A stretch of 64,000 bases of DNA from Tiliqua scincoides (GCF_035046505.1 NC_089827.1:63120856-63184855); one strand, 5' to 3'; positions 1 to 10,880 are shown, counted from the stretch's first letter. Numbers and translations: made by a program. The notes: generated by a model from the sequence alone, not told the origin.

Positions 1-277
1 AGCAGGCACCCACTAGAAAAGGCTAGGGAGAAAGGCTAGGGAGAAAAAGGACAAGTGCTTTGCCCCTGCTGAGCACCACCCGAGAAGGTGCCTCCCTGCC
101 TGTTCACCAGGGTAGTGTTTGCACAAGAGGAAGTGCACATGGAATGCTCCTAAACTGGCCAGTGTCTACCCCTTGGGTGATGGTGTGGCAGCAGGCAGGC
201 AGCTTGGTTAAGCACCACCAGTATATAGTGGAGGAGGTACCTGCAGAGCCATCAAGAGGGTGGTTGCAAAGTTAGGG

Positions 278-281
278 AAAA
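278..281 (-). terminator. Pol III terminator of tRNA-Trp
   Basis: Four T residues on the minus strand begin 6 bases past the 3' end of the tRNA-Trp gene. A run of four T is the usual vertebrate Pol III stop signal, so this is the probable transcript end. Confidence 0.75.
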
Positions 282-284
282 GTT

Positions 285-660
285 TTTGACCCCGACGTGA
301 TTCGAACACGCAGCCTTCTGATCTGGAGTCAGACGCGCTACCGTTGCGCCACGAGGTCCTGGCGATTGGTGGGGTGAGCAGAGCCATAGAAATAGCGGTG
401 AGACCAAGCGCCGGACGCTTTCCCACCTAAACAGCCGGCGGTTGGAAACGTCTCTCGCTCCCCTCCCCTTGAGACGGGGCAGCCCCTCAGCTGAGGGAAC
501 AAGCTGGTCCCATTCACCAGCTGCCCCAAGGGCGGGGGAGACGCCCCTCTCTGCTCCTGACGGCAGCCATTCGCTCGCGCTCCTCCTTCGGCCCGCCCCT
601 TGCCGCACAGTCTCTAGCCCAGCAACGCGAGCACGCCTGTCAATCAAGCTCACTCCCAGC
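285..660. promoter_or_regulatory. CpG-rich stretch between divergent tRNA genes
   Basis: This interval is clearly richer in G+C and CpG than the AT-rich DNA that follows. It holds GC-box-like motifs (GGGCGGGGG near 531 and CCCGCCCC near 592). It covers the tRNA-Trp gene and reaches to about 85 bp before tRNA-Asp. CpG-rich, probably unmethylated DNA is typical around active vertebrate tRNA genes. I infer an open-chromatin island; a hidden Pol II promoter is possible but no exon is visible. Confidence 0.5.
287..358 (-). tRNA. tRNA-Trp (anticodon CCA)
   Basis: Read on the minus strand, this 72-bp gene begins GACCTCGTGG and ends CGGGGTCA, and it folds as a full cloverleaf. The acceptor stem pairs GACCTCG with CGGGGTC, allowing one G-T pair. 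The D arm contains the A box (TGGCGCAACGG), the anticodon loop reads CTCCAGA with CCA, and the T arm carries the B box GTTCGAATC. I see no intron and no unpaired stem position, so it looks functional. It differs from the mammalian gene I remember only at a few loop positions. It diverges from the tRNA-Asp gene 385 bp to the right, and a GC-rich stretch lies between them. It is transcribed by Pol III from its internal promoter and decodes UGG. A tRNA-derived repeat is unlikely because the gene is complete and has its own terminator. Confidence 0.95.
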
Positions 661-743
661 GTTCTATTCACTTGTCTTGGTGCGCCTCACCAGGTTTGTC
701 ATCAGCTATATTAGCCCTGCGGAGGCTTGGCTTCTTAAGCAGC

Positions 744-815
744 TCCTCGTTAGTATAGTGGTAAGTATCCCCGCCTGTCACGCGGGAGACCGGGGTTCGA
801 TTCCCCGACGGGGAG
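744..815 (+). tRNA. tRNA-Asp (anticodon GTC)
   Basis: This 72-bp gene begins TCCTCGTTAG and ends CGACGGGGAG, which matches vertebrate tRNA-Asp. The acceptor arms TCCTCGT and ACGGGGAG-type end pair with one or two G-T pairs. The A box is TTAGTATAGTGG, the anticodon loop is CTGTCAC (GTC), and the B box is GGTTCGATTCC. The only difference from the mammalian gene I recall is A for G at the end of the D loop, which should not affect folding. There is no intron. A run of five T lies 12 bp downstream. It decodes GAC and GAU and is transcribed by Pol III. It diverges from tRNA-Trp, forming a small tRNA cluster that may continue to the left of the window. Confidence 0.95.
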
Positions 816-827
816 AAGCATTTCTCA

Positions 828-832
828 TTTTT
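828..832 (+). terminator. Pol III terminator of tRNA-Asp
   Basis: Five consecutive T residues begin 12 bp after the tRNA-Asp 3' end; this is the first run of four or more T downstream of the gene. Confidence 0.75.
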
Positions 833-954
833 CCTTAAGAAAGCTCTGCTGGGTGTGTTCACCAACCTTGGAATTATATTCTGAATTACAAAGGCAGAAG
901 TGGGGGAAGCCCCCTAGGCCTTCCCCCTGGCCCTACAATGAACAGGTCATTGAG

Positions 955-1034
955 GCTACAATCCTATCCACAGTTTCCTGGGAGTAAGCCCCATTGACTC
1001 TAATGGGACTTAGCTCTAAGTAGGATTGGGCTCT
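955..1034 (+). repeat. Short interspersed repeat, TGGGAGTAAG family
   Basis: This copy has the pattern seen many times here: AATCCTATCCACA, then TGGGAGTAAGCCCCATTGA, then AATGGGACTTA, and finally TAGGATTGGGCT. The inner halves (CCCATTGA and AATGGG) are partly self-complementary. The same core recurs at 3.0, 5.3, 6.5, 23.1, 27.8, 29.1 and 63.4 kb. I know it as a very common squamate repeat but cannot give its formal name. Confidence 0.75.
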
Positions 1035-1577
1035 GTATCACTATAAGCTCTGTGCCACAATCCTCAGAATTAAATTTATATTCCCCCCCCCCCAAAAAGT
1101 GCAGGAATGAAATCAATGGTTTGCCCCCTTTCTAGCCCCACCACGAAGAAGAAGTTATTGAAACTTTGTTTCCCTAAAAACCCCAAAGATTTGGAGAATA
1201 TGAAACAAGATGAGGTGGTGGTGGTGGGAGGGATCCCCTGTCTTTATATTTCAGAACACACCCCTATTATTATTATTATTTATTCAAACTTTTTAGCACC
1301 TACCCACTTTCTAAAACAACACTCTTTTGGGACCCACCTAGGTTTCCCAAGCTTTTAAAAACGGAAATCTGTAAATATTTTATTTATTTATAATAACCAG
1401 AAAAATACCCTCAAACATTTATCTCCCTATATTTACAGATGCTTGCAAACCGCAGGAGTTCAGTGCCTTGCAGAGCAGTTAGCAGCTATCTTGCAAACTG
1501 CAGGAGCTGAGCTGTTTGCAGGGTGATGAGCAGCTAAAGTGTATATGATTTTTATTCCATCTTTCCATCGCACTTTG
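1035..1577. other. Unannotated AT-rich stretch
   Basis: This holds a poly-C run (about 1083-1093), a short (ATT)n tract near 1265-1282, and two similar GCAAACYGCAGGAG blocks at 1445 and 1494. I see no gene or named repeat. Confidence 0.4.
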
Positions 1578-1642
1578 GCGACCCACCATAAATCAGGTTG
1601 TGTCCCACCAGTGGGTCTGAACCCACAGGTTGGGAACAACTG
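1578..1642 (+). mobile_element. 3' end of an hAT-like nonautonomous element
   Basis: The text GACCCACC...GTGGGTCTGAACCCACAGGTTGGGAACAACTG matches the right end of the complete hAT-like element at 22956-23316, which ends in the same GTGGGTC...CCCACAG order. The left end is missing, so this is a truncated copy and no target duplication can be tested. Confidence 0.55.
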
Positions 1643-2299
1643 TTTTAAAGAGACTTTGGTGTGTGTTTGGTTGTCCATATTACTGTATCAAGCTGCTGAT
1701 GCTGCATGGCCCAGTAGACCTGGGCTCCAAGGACTATCCTGGTTGTCATCACCACCCTCCTGTTCTGTTTCACCCCTCCCTTTGGGAAGGGGTCCAAAAG
1801 AAACTTTGTACCCCCTGATAAAATTCCTCTCAGAGGCCTTGCCTGTGTCAATCACCCAGTATCCACCAATGTTTTACCGCCTCTGTTTTAAATTGATGTT
1901 ACTTCCACAAGTTCTGCTTTACAGAAATTCGTAATGATCTTTGCGCCCCCAAATAAATGGACTGAGGTGTCTCCACGAAAGAAAGCACTGTGCACCCTCC
2001 CCAGGCAGTTCATTCCAACCTTAATCATCATTTCCTGCTTCTGCTAGCTTTTCTGCTTTGCTCTGTGCTCTGTCGGTGTCTTCTGGTTTCATATTAGGCC
2101 AGTTTAGACCCAGCCCCACATGATAACCGATGTGCAGAGCATGTGCAGCTTTGAGCCTTTCTCATATCTGGGGGAATTTAAGGCATTTTCTTTAATATTA
2201 TGAACTGATCCTCTATATGTGCTGTGAATCGTACTTATAGATTCTTCACCCCACCCCCATTTTCATTGAGTGCGGATATCTCTTATTGTGTATGGAAGT
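1643..2299. other. Unannotated stretch
   Basis: Unique-looking sequence with short open frames only. I recognise no gene or repeat. Confidence 0.35.
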
Positions 2300-2732
2300 G
2301 ATTGATCTTCAACCTTTTTGTGCTATGGCCCCAATAAAAAAGAAAAAAAGTATGAGGTTGGGGACTCACCATCACTCTTCCCCCCCTCTTGGGACCCTAT
2401 CTTCCCACCCCTGTCCCCATTGCTGCCCACTCCCTACCCCCGAAATGCCTTTCCAGCACTGTTCACTGTAACCAAATCTTATTAGAGTAGAAGAAGCTGC
2501 CAAAAAACTTGGCACTAGTGAAAGCTATTTTAGCACACTTACTAAGAACCTGAGCAGGACTGGAACACAGTATCCTGGGACCTGAAGGGGCACACCAGAT
2601 GCCTCCCCCTTGACCTGGTGGCGCCCTAATCCAGTGGTCTTCAACCCATTTCGTTCCTGCAAGCTGCTGCAACTTCACAACTGAGGTATCATGACCCCGT
2701 TGGAGTAATGACCCCAAGGTTGAAGAACACTG
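2300..2732. mobile_element. hAT-like nonautonomous element, copy 1 of a two-copy family
   Basis: The left end reads ATCTTCAACCTTTTTGTG and the right end reads AAGGTTGAAGAACACTG, giving imperfect terminal inverted repeats. The interior is shared with 21705-22115 (for example CTTATTAGAG, TGGCACTAGTGAAA, CTGAAGGG, ACCAGATGCC), so the two are copies of one family. There is no transposase frame, and I could not see a convincing target duplication. Confidence 0.65.
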
Positions 2733-2948
2733 GTGTAGGGTCTGTCAGACTTGGGTGAACAAAGTATCATCCAAACAGGCATATTCTTTCATTGATTCTT
2801 GTGAGCTACCCTGAGAGTTATGTACACTGAAAATTGACATAGCAGCATTTTAAGCAAAGACATAAATAATGCCTGTCCCTCTGTATAAAATGTTGTGCAC
2901 TTTTCACCACACTGAGCTGTAGTCAAAGAAACTGGTAATCGCTAAGGC

Positions 2949-3130
2949 TGTAATCCTATACTACTTTTCATGTAAGTAAGCCTCATTTAACACGAGGGAA
3001 CTTACTTCTGAGTAGCCTTGCCTAAGCTTGCTGTGTAAAACTGCAACCCTATGCAAACTTACTTGGGGGGTAAGACCCACTGAATTCAGTGGGACCTCTT
3101 TCTGTGTAAGCAAGCATAAGATTGCACAGG
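2949..3130 (+). repeat. Two adjacent TGGGAGTAAG-family copies
   Basis: A first copy (about 2949-3025) has AATCCTATAC, GTAAGTAAGCC and AACTTACTTCTGAGTAG. A second (about 3035-3130) has GCAACCCTATGCA, GGGGTAAGACCCACTGAATT and AAGATTGCAC. Both are diverged, in the same orientation and almost touching. Confidence 0.65.
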
Positions 3131-4856
3131 GTGCCCCACTGAAATTAATGAGACTGGAGTTAGTCACAGCTAGCTGGTGTCATTGATTTCAACAATACTT
3201 TCATTGATACTTAGTCATGATTAACTTTCTAGATGCAACCCGTTTCTGTGAGCATGACAAACTTAAGCCACCAATTATATAGTTGTATGTTTAAAGTCAT
3301 GCATGGCTGCAAGGACAGATACAAAGCCAATGCTGTGATATACTTGAATGACACACATTTTACATCTTTATTATTGTTGTTGCAATCATAAGGGCTCTAT
3401 ATGCAAACATTTTAAAATATTGTGATCTCCTCTTTCCACAGTTTGGAAAAGGCCATCCCAGACTAACATAAGTAGAGGTGAAAGGCATGGACTTTGACTT
3501 CAGGATCACACACACAGAGAGCAACACACTGACAATGTGCAAAGGCTTGCATCTCTGCAGGCTGATCTCTGTCAGCTTGGAGAAGATTATTTTTCACCAT
3601 GAGATTGCGAGAAACAAGTCAAGTCAGCAGTAGCCAGTGAGGGGAAGTAAGGTCGGGCACCTGCTGCATGCATGCCTAAAAAGGAGTTAAGAGTGCAGGC
3701 AGATTTCCTGGTAAGGGCTGGGGTGACTAACTCTGAGACACACTTGTGCTGCGTTGAAACTAACTGAACAGCGACAGAAAGACTGTTATGACATGAGCAA
3801 ATGTGCCTGCATCATTCGTTAGTGCTCATAAATGAGGCCAGGGATATTTGTCTGATCAAATATAGGATCTGTGCTGACCTGAATGTGCCCTGGGATTGCA
3901 TTCTTGCATTGGAAAGCCATAGGCACTGTGTTGACAGCACTATTTGCTCCCTCTAGTGGTAACCAGAGGTTTCTTCACAGCTCAGGAGTAGCAGCAAAAA
4001 TAAGCAATATTAAATAAAGAGAATATACATTTTACTGTACAACTCTTACTGTTACTACAGAAAGAAACTGGCATGTTTGAAGAAGGCTGTGTATTACAAT
4101 GAGAGCAAACTAGCCTCTGTGCACCAGACACTCTGCTCTGTGGGTGAGTGAATGAGTGAGTTCAGTGGTGTATCAAGTGGGTCTGTGCAGGAGCTTGTAA
4201 TGACATCCCCCATAGCCAGCCCCACAAGGACCACACAACAAAAAAATCAACTTTAATTTTATTAGAGTGTTTTCTACTTTGAAACATATTAAGCTCCGTC
4301 CTTAAATGAAGTGTATTTCACCCCAAACTCCTGGAGCGGCTTGCAATAGTTTAAAACAGCAGTGTAAAGCTGAAAGGTGGGTTAAAATGTATTAAATATA
4401 AAAGGTGTCTTAGAGTGCAATCCTATGCAACTTTTCCCAGAAACCTGCCTTTCTCATTTGGGAACACGGGTACCTAATAATTGATAGCAAGTGCAAAGCA
4501 ACTTTGAGTTGTTCAGAGACCATCCTAAGTTTACTTTGGTGACCAGTGATCCTGACTGGGCATAGGGACATGGAAGCTGGTCTGGGAATGCTACAAAGTC
4601 TGAGGGAATGGTGTCTGAATAGTAGTCACTACTAAAACAAATGGTGAGCTACCCAGCCTAGGTATAACTCATGGATACCTTGTTCCCCCTCTTGTCCTAT
4701 GTGTTTCTGTCTGTCTTGTGTCCTCAGTCTCTTTTCTTGAGAGGTGGCTACCCTCTCATGACCTGCTTGGTGTGCTGTGTTGGTGGGTGCCCAGTGGTGG
4801 CTGCTGCCTCTTCAAAATTGGGGGTACATGAGAGTCCCCCCAGTCCTGCTAATTCT
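3131..4856. other. Unannotated intergenic stretch
   Basis: No recognisable gene. It includes the motif CTCCCTCTAGTGGT near 3950, short AT-rich tracts and a weak repeat-like AGAGTGCAATCCTATGCA at 4413-4430. Open frames are short and show no family signature. Confidence 0.35.
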
Positions 4857-5043
4857 GGGCCCAACTTTACAGTGCTGATGTAGCCCTGCAGTGGGCTATA
4901 TGCATGTAGAGGGGCATGTGCCACATACTGTGGTGAGGGAGCAGTCACGGAGTCCTCCTCAAGGTAATGGCACACTTATTCCCTTTCCTTGGCACTGCAT
5001 TGTGACTGCATCAGTGCTGGAAAGTTGGTTAGCGTTGGGCCCT
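4857..5043. mobile_element. MITE with GGGCCCAA ends (family C)
   Basis: It starts GGGCCCAACTTT and ends AAAGTTGGTTAGCGTTGGGCCCT, forming terminal inverted repeats. The interior has the family pattern AGTCCTCCTCAAGG, TTATTCCCTTTCCTTGG and GCATCAGTGCTGG. It has no coding capacity. Other copies lie at 7.99, 10.19, 11.87 and 61.73 kb. Confidence 0.65.
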
Positions 5044-5267
5044 CACACTCACAACATCAACAGCTCCACTTGCACAAAGCATCTTCTACCTATACCAGTT
5101 TACCTGTCACCTATTGGCGAGGATCACCGTATGGAATCTCCATGTTCGGAGACAGATCACCTCTGAATACCAGGTGCTGGGGACAAACAACAAGATTGAG
5201 CTGTTGTCTTTATGTCTTTATACCCTGTTTGTACGTTTCTTGGAGGTACCTGGCTGTCCACTGCTGG

Positions 5268-5348
5268 GAACAGGATACACACTTTCCTGGGAGTAAGTCC
5301 CATTGAATACAATGGGACTTCCTTCTGAGTAGACATGCATAGGCTTGG
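5268..5348 (+). repeat. TGGGAGTAAG-family short repeat
   Basis: A well-preserved copy reads TTTCCTGGGAGTAAGTCCC, then ATTGAATACAATGGGACTT, then CTTCTGAGTAGACATGCA, ending in GGCTTGGGCTTT. Confidence 0.75.
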
Positions 5349-6477
5349 GCTTTCAGTCTGACCCAGCAGGATTCTTACAATTTTAGAATGGCTGGGTTTG
5401 CAACATCGGGGTTGTAAATTTTTTGTTTCTTTTTAACATTGGCCTGATTCTTCACCTGTAACTGAATAGTGATCTGGCTCTGTTTTTAGTATTTTAAAGA
5501 TCACGGTTCAGTCCTGCATTCTGCTATAGATGGCTTTGTTAAGCAATAAGCAATTGGTATGATCATTGCATGTAAATTGTCTTTCTGCAGTATTTTACTG
5601 ATGAACACAGGCTCTCCTTTAGGTTGGAAAAACACCTCATAAAAAAGAATATTACAACAACAGTATGTACGGTTACATCACTATAGCTTTTTGCGGTGTT
5701 TTATCAGAGCACACAATATGTTAGTAAACTGTCACACAGAGGGATCTTGATGCAATCAAATGTATTGTTGCATCAAGACTTTTTTGGTAGCATTTTCTCA
5801 ACATACCCATGCTTATGGGTCCATAATCATACCATGATTATAACATGACTGCGTAGAGGGGTAAAAAAAAACAACACTGAAAAAACAGAACAATGGAGGA
5901 TGTTTAACATGTTCGTTTTACTTTGGTAATAATATGAAGTCATTCAGAACTTCAAAACTCAGGGAGAAATTTAGGCAAACAGAATTTGGAAATTCTAAAA
6001 TGTCATATTTAAAAAGTTTACCTAATCAAATTTACTATGTATTGTGCTAGTTGGGTCTCTAGCATCCTAAACTATCATATTAACTTGTTGTAGTCGTTGA
6101 AAACTTTATTAATAACTCTGTGACAGTAGGCTAGACAACTGAAGGTAATCACCTCTGTTTTTCAAAGGGAGTGAGCTCTAGCTTGTCACATTCATTGGTT
6201 TGTTTGTTTTTAAAATCAATACCTTTTACAAGACAAAAGGTACCTAGAAGGAGGATTTAGAGATTCACTATAACACAACATTGAGTGAAGGAAATAAAAG
6301 TAAATCATATGATAGCTTTAGAAATTTCCAAATAGCTGTGATAAATTTTGGTTGTAGAAAAGATATTTTCAGATAATATCACGGCAGCTTTAAAAAGCTT
6401 GAAGTCTGAGAGTCGTCTATTCCCCCCGGGTCCATTTTCTGAAGTTATTTATGTCTACTATGTATGTCTACTCCTAT
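5349..6477. other. Unannotated AT-rich stretch
   Basis: AT-rich, low-repeat sequence without a gene. It contains a weak pair of related lines around GATGCAATCAAATGTATTG and GTTGCATCAAGA (5748-5780) that can form a small hairpin. Nothing else is recognised. Confidence 0.3.
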
Positions 6478-6558
6478 GTATACCTACTCAGAAGTAAGAC
6501 CTATTTTATTCAAAGGAGTTTACTCCTAGGAAAGTGTGGATAGGATTGCAGCCCTAAT
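6478..6558 (-). repeat. TGGGAGTAAG-family short repeat, reverse orientation
   Basis: On the plus strand it reads CTACTCAGAAGTAAG, TTCAAAGGAG, TACTCCTAGGAAAGTGTGGA and TAGGATTGCAGCC, the reverse complement of the usual family order. Confidence 0.65.
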
Positions 6559-7084
6559 GACCTATTTCACAGGCCTACAAAATGGAGGGTCAGAAAGGTT
6601 TTTCCCAAACTTTATGGTAGTTTGATATGAATTTGAGGTGCTGATTCCAAGGAAGTCATGTAGGCTTCCTCATGAGGAAGCTGCTTGAACCATTTACTAA
6701 TGAGGCTATACTATATCTCCAAAACTAGACATGATAGGGCACAACGGATGCCATTTTTTGAATCAGCACCCCAAATATACCCAGGAATTGGTGTAATATT
6801 TAAGAAAGCAAAATGTGTGCTGGCCTGTGTTTTCAGTGTCAGTAATTAGTCCTGGAAATGAGATGTGGGGGGAAGGTGGTTTCAGAGCATGTGCATGGGA
6901 CCTTTCCCTCATTAGGTTTGGTTATAGCAATATTTGAGCCATGGCATCTCCCATTTTTAAAAAAGTGGGTCTAAATGCATTTGTTGGATTGCATCATTTG
7001 GGAATTGTAGGAAAGCAGAAATATCCTTTTGTCCACGGAAACCAGATCTGTGCTGACATGCTGTTTCAGGTACCTCTTGCAGAA

Positions 7085-7240
7085 AATTCCACGAGCCACA
7101 TGCACTAACTGCAGTTCCCAGACCATCTTTCAGGGCCGCCCCATGTAGATTGTGTTACTGTAGTCCAGCTCAGATGTCACCAAGGTTTGGACCACCGTGG
7201 CTATGTCCACCTGACTTAAGTATGCCTGTACCCTAATATT
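7085..7240 (-). mobile_element. L2-clade LINE fragment
   Basis: The segment around CCAGACCATCTTTCAGGGC, CCCCATGTAGA, GATGTCACCAAGG and CCACCGTGGCTATGTCCACC matches 57885-57990 of the L2-clade LINE further right. It is a short piece of the ORF2 C-terminal region on the minus strand, diverged and without flanking L2 sequence. Confidence 0.65.
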
Positions 7241-7705
7241 CACCCAAAACCCACCCATGTGTGAGTTGGCATTGTTCAAGGACCACCTTATCTTAGGGTA
7301 TACATTCTCTCATATGAGCTTATTCATCTATATGATATGGAGATCATCTGGCAAAACTATATTGGCTAACCTCTAACACCCAAAATGGCTGTGGGCCTCA
7401 TCAGGGTATCTTCACTTTCATATTTTTTCCCTTGACACACAATACTGCAGGAGTGATTATTGTAACAGCAGGTCTCTGAGATGTAACTTAGTGCATGGTG
7501 TATAATCATTGTGGCTTTAGATCAGTTACTTGGTCCTTTTTGATAGCTATATCAAAGCTACATCTTTTTTATAGAGAAGCTGTTCTGTGGAAAACCAGCT
7601 GCTGGGGACAAGCAACAGAGTAATTTCAACACCTTCGTTCCCTGTTTCTGAGCTGTAGGAACTGGCTGGCCATTCTTGAAACAGAATATTGGACAAGGTG
7701 AAACT

Positions 7706-7815
7706 TAGTTATCTGGTGTGCTCCCTGGGGCATTTGGTGGGCCGCTGTGAGATACAGGAAGCTGGACTAGATGGGCCTATGGCCTGATCCAGTGGGGCTG
7801 TTCTTATGTTCTTAG
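7706..7815 (+). mobile_element. CR1-type LINE 3' end
   Basis: It carries TTATCTGGTGTGCTCCCTGG, GGCATTTGGTGGGCC, GATACAGGAAGCTGGAC, CTGATCCAGTGGGGCTG and the terminal TTCTTATGTTCTTA tail. CR1 elements end in short 8-bp repeats and are usually 5'-truncated, which fits. The same tail family recurs at 29.1, 49.0 and 61.8 kb. Confidence 0.7.
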
Positions 7816-7987
7816 TCTGATCCCATAAAGAAATGATTCTGCTTTATATTAACATCACACAGTTGCCCTGGTATTTTAAATGATATTCCGAAAGAGACTG
7901 TAACTCAGGCTCAGACTAAACATGTGGTACATCCGTTGGAAATCACATCAGTGTGTCACATCCCCAAGTGTCAGGTAACAGACTGAG

Positions 7988-8188
7988 GGCAAAATCCTAA
8001 TCCCTTTTGTCAGTACTTTCCAGCACTGGCACAGCGGTGCCAATGGGACGTGTGCTGCATCCTGCAGTTGGGTGTCACTCACGGAGGCCTCCTCAGAGTA
8101 AGGGAATGTTTGTTCCCTTACCTCGGAGCTGCACTGCCCTTATGTCAGTGCTGGAAAGCACTGGCATAAGGGGTTAGGATTGTGCCCT
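7988..8188. mobile_element. MITE, family C
   Basis: Ends GGCAAAATCCTAATCCC and GGGGTTAGGATTGTGCCC are inverted repeats. Flanks GACTGAG and GACTCAG could be a 7-bp target duplication with one mismatch. In the middle lies the near-palindrome GTAAGGGAATGTTTGTTCCC. This uninterrupted copy shows what the 61.73 kb copy looked like before a CR1 end landed in it. Confidence 0.7.
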
Positions 8189-9108
8189 GACTCAGTTAAT
8201 GAGACTACTGGAATTAGATTATCATTTAGGGAACAACGCCTACAAAGTTATTCATTATCAAATTATTACGCGATTCCCCTTGCCCCAGGTTGATCTGCTT
8301 TCGGCCCCAATCTTGCTCTGGATGCAGGGCAGGTCTGCTGGCCTGCCTGCTCCAGAGTGGTTTAAAATTGGGCTGCCCTACTTATTTAAAAAAAATAACC
8401 TGCTGTTAAAATAATGTTTGAATGAAAAAAAACAACCTTAATACAAAAGACAGATGTGTTTGGTAGAAGATAAGCTGCAGTGGCACTTGTACAGGTCCAC
8501 TGACTAAAACCTTATTGTCTTTTTCTTCTGCATGCTGGCAGGGCCCTAAATTCATCAATCTAAGAATCACTGTCTTGGCTCTGAGACCCCTAGCTATGCT
8601 GTGTTCTGTGGCCAGCACTCAGAGACAATATGGCAAGTTTCTTTTGATTGGGTGTGCAGGTGTACATGTAGTCTGAGCATTCAGCAATAGTTTCACTCCA
8701 AATGTTTATTTTGCACAGAACTGTATCTGAAAATGATTGAACAAATACAATCCAGTAGGTAGCAAGTACCTTTGTTGTTCCAAGGGGATGAGCTGGTCAA
8801 TGTATCAGTTGAGGTGCTATGTATCAATATACTTTAGGCCACAAGGGGGAGCAAGTGTCATAGCACAGCATTCTCTTCTGTACAAAATGTCTGCTCCCTT
8901 CTCTGCACACACTAGATGGAGAGAGTGTTCTGCTCCAAACATCAAAATTGCTGGACTAGTAATATCCCCCGGATTTTTGGAGCACTGGCTGTTTCGTTAG
9001 CTTTTGAAATGGTCCTCAGTCATCATGGTTGATGGTCTGGCTGATCTGGTTTTCCATGTGAACGATAGGTTTTGCTGCCTTCAAAGTGGGAACAAAACAG
9101 GAACATGC
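8189..9108. other. Unannotated stretch
   Basis: No gene or repeat recognised. Short open frames only, none with a family signature. Confidence 0.3.
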
Positions 9109-9335
9109 GGTGGGTAGGGAGGCAGGTGAGGCAGTGCCTCCCCATCAGGGTCCTTCGAAAAGTGCCGTCACTGCCCTGTGAGGTGTGCAAGCGCTCACAA
9201 CCCATGCGCTCTGTGCTGTCCGCACTCTCCATGCTCTGTGTGTAGGTTGTGAGTGCTTGAGCATCTCCCACGGTGGTGGCGCTTTTCAAAGGACTCCGAT
9301 GAGGAGGCACTGGCTCACCTGCCTCCCCACCCACC
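9109..9335. mobile_element. Palindromic (foldback) element, long inverted arms
   Basis: The left arm (9109 to about 9170: GGTGGGTAGGGAGGCAGG, then CAGTGCCTCCCCATC, then CCTTCGAAAAGTGCC) is mirrored by the right arm (about 9275-9335: GGCGCTTTTCAAAGGA, GATGAGGAGGCACTGG, CACCTGCCTCCCCACCC). A second inner pair, AAGCGCTCACAAC near 9190 and GTTGTGAGTGCTT near 9247, extends the symmetry. Nearly the whole element can fold into one long hairpin. It has no coding capacity; this structure is typical of foldback MITEs. Confidence 0.65.
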
Positions 9336-10190
9336 ACACATCCCTGGAACAAAAGTACTGGGCCATTCCAAGCTCTTCATCTCTGTTTCTTTTCCACGGA
9401 GGGTATTTTCAACAAGATGAAGTGCAGGCAACCACATTCTTCCTTCCAAAGGCAAACAGAAGGGAGCTCCTTCAGAAGCTGGCATCACAGTATTACCCTC
9501 TTGCCAATTCTCTTTTCAACACCTGACAGCTTTTCTTTGGTTTAGACGAAGCAGCTGTGTTTCTGATACGATGCGGGGAATTAATGTCTGAGAAAGAAGC
9601 CAAGAAGACTGGCCTGGAGAGGAGAGCATTCCTTATAATGCTCTTTTGAGGGAAGAATGGCAAAGGGGTTATTGAGCAAGTGAATCCCTAAAGTTTTTGA
9701 TGTTTTAATTGTATTTCTAATTCTTTGATTAAAAAGTCAGTGAATAAATTATCTGCATAGTTTTCCCGACAATCTCTCCCACCTGTTCAGATAAATACTT
9801 AGCACAGCTCAGCAAGGAATTTCTGTCGTGCTTCAAGACTGTTTTAGTGTAAGAAATATCCATGTCACCCAGTCTTGCTACCCCTGACTTCCTCAGTTTT
9901 GTTCTTCATTGATCGACACTGTTCATTTGAAGTCGTCAAAATAGAAGAAAAGAGGGGGTTATTGGATGTAAACAAAGTCTGATAGAAGTTTGTGAACAAA
10001 ATAGCAATATGCCATTGATATTGCCAGGGTGCCAAGTATTTCAGAATTATATGTCAGGTTTCAAAAATCTACAATTTCACTTTAGCAGCCTCCTTTTTTT
10101 GTCCTGTTGCTTTTAATTTGGTCTATTGGCTTAAATGCTATGATCCAGCCAAAATTTAAGAACCACTGATGTAAAAGTTTGCATGCTTAC
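9336..10190. other. Unannotated AT-rich stretch
   Basis: No gene or named repeat recognised. Confidence 0.3.
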
Positions 10191-10357
10191 AGGCCCAATT
10201 CTATCACTGATGCAGTATGACAACAGGGTGTGTGCTACTTCCTGCAATGGGGAGGCAGTCATGGACACTTCCTCAAGGAAAGGGAACTTTTGTTCCCTTA
10301 CTTTGGAGCTGCATTGCTGCTGCATTGGCACTGGAAAGTTGGATAGGATTGGGCCCT
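10191..10357. mobile_element. MITE, family C
   Basis: It starts AGGCCCAATTCTATC and ends GATAGGATTGGGCCCT as inverted repeats. The centre holds AAGGGAACTTTTGTTCCCTT, the near-palindrome shared by the family. Confidence 0.7.
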
Positions 10358-10429
10358 AAATCTCTCCTATTGAAATAAATGAGATTTAATTAAATGAGAT
10401 TTAAAGGTGTTCAAAGGTGACACAAAAGG

Positions 10430-10880
10430 TGGGGTCTTGTGGGGCATGTGCCAGGGCTCCAAAGCCCCACAAGGGCTCACATGGAGTCACTCTGTCCCAT
10501 ACAGCTGCTGCATGAGTTGCATCAGCTTAGATCTCAGGGAAGGAAGGAAGGAAGGAAGGAAGGAAGGAAGGAAGGAAGCGGCTTAGCCAGAGGCAAGGGG
10601 AAACTCTTCTCCGTACCCCTGCATAAGGGCTGCTGGCCCCAGTGGGTCTCCTTGGACTTGCACCATCTCTGTAGGTGGCACAAGTCCAAGGAGAGCGGAG
10701 CGGTTTGAAGCTGCTCCGTTCTCTCCGGGGACGGAGGTTGGAATCTGGCATAACTGCATCTGGATGTGCTGATGTGGCTTCCCCCGTAATGAGGTGCAAA
10801 TGTGCTTTATGGCATGTTTGTGACCCTCCCGGGCCGGCCCAAGAGACTTGGGCCAGCCCAAGTCCAGGTTTGGATTGTGC
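10430..10880. repeat. Composite GC-rich repeat related to family E
   Basis: The block shares CCCAGTGGGTCTCCTTGGAC and neighbouring motifs with the family E element at 38.6 kb (TCTCCTTGG, GACCTTGCACCA, GCGCAAGTCCAAG). A perfect 14-bp inverted repeat (TCTCCTTGGACTTG at 10647-10660 and its complement at 10681-10694) forms a short hairpin. A GGAA tract is embedded in it. Boundaries are approximate. Confidence 0.45.
10538..10578 (+). repeat. (GGAA)n microsatellite
   Basis: About ten uninterrupted GGAA units. Confidence 0.95.

Noticed and set aside
10538-10578. GGAA repeats as a CRISPR-like or protein-binding array
   Set aside because: Uniform 4-bp units without spacers are an ordinary microsatellite.
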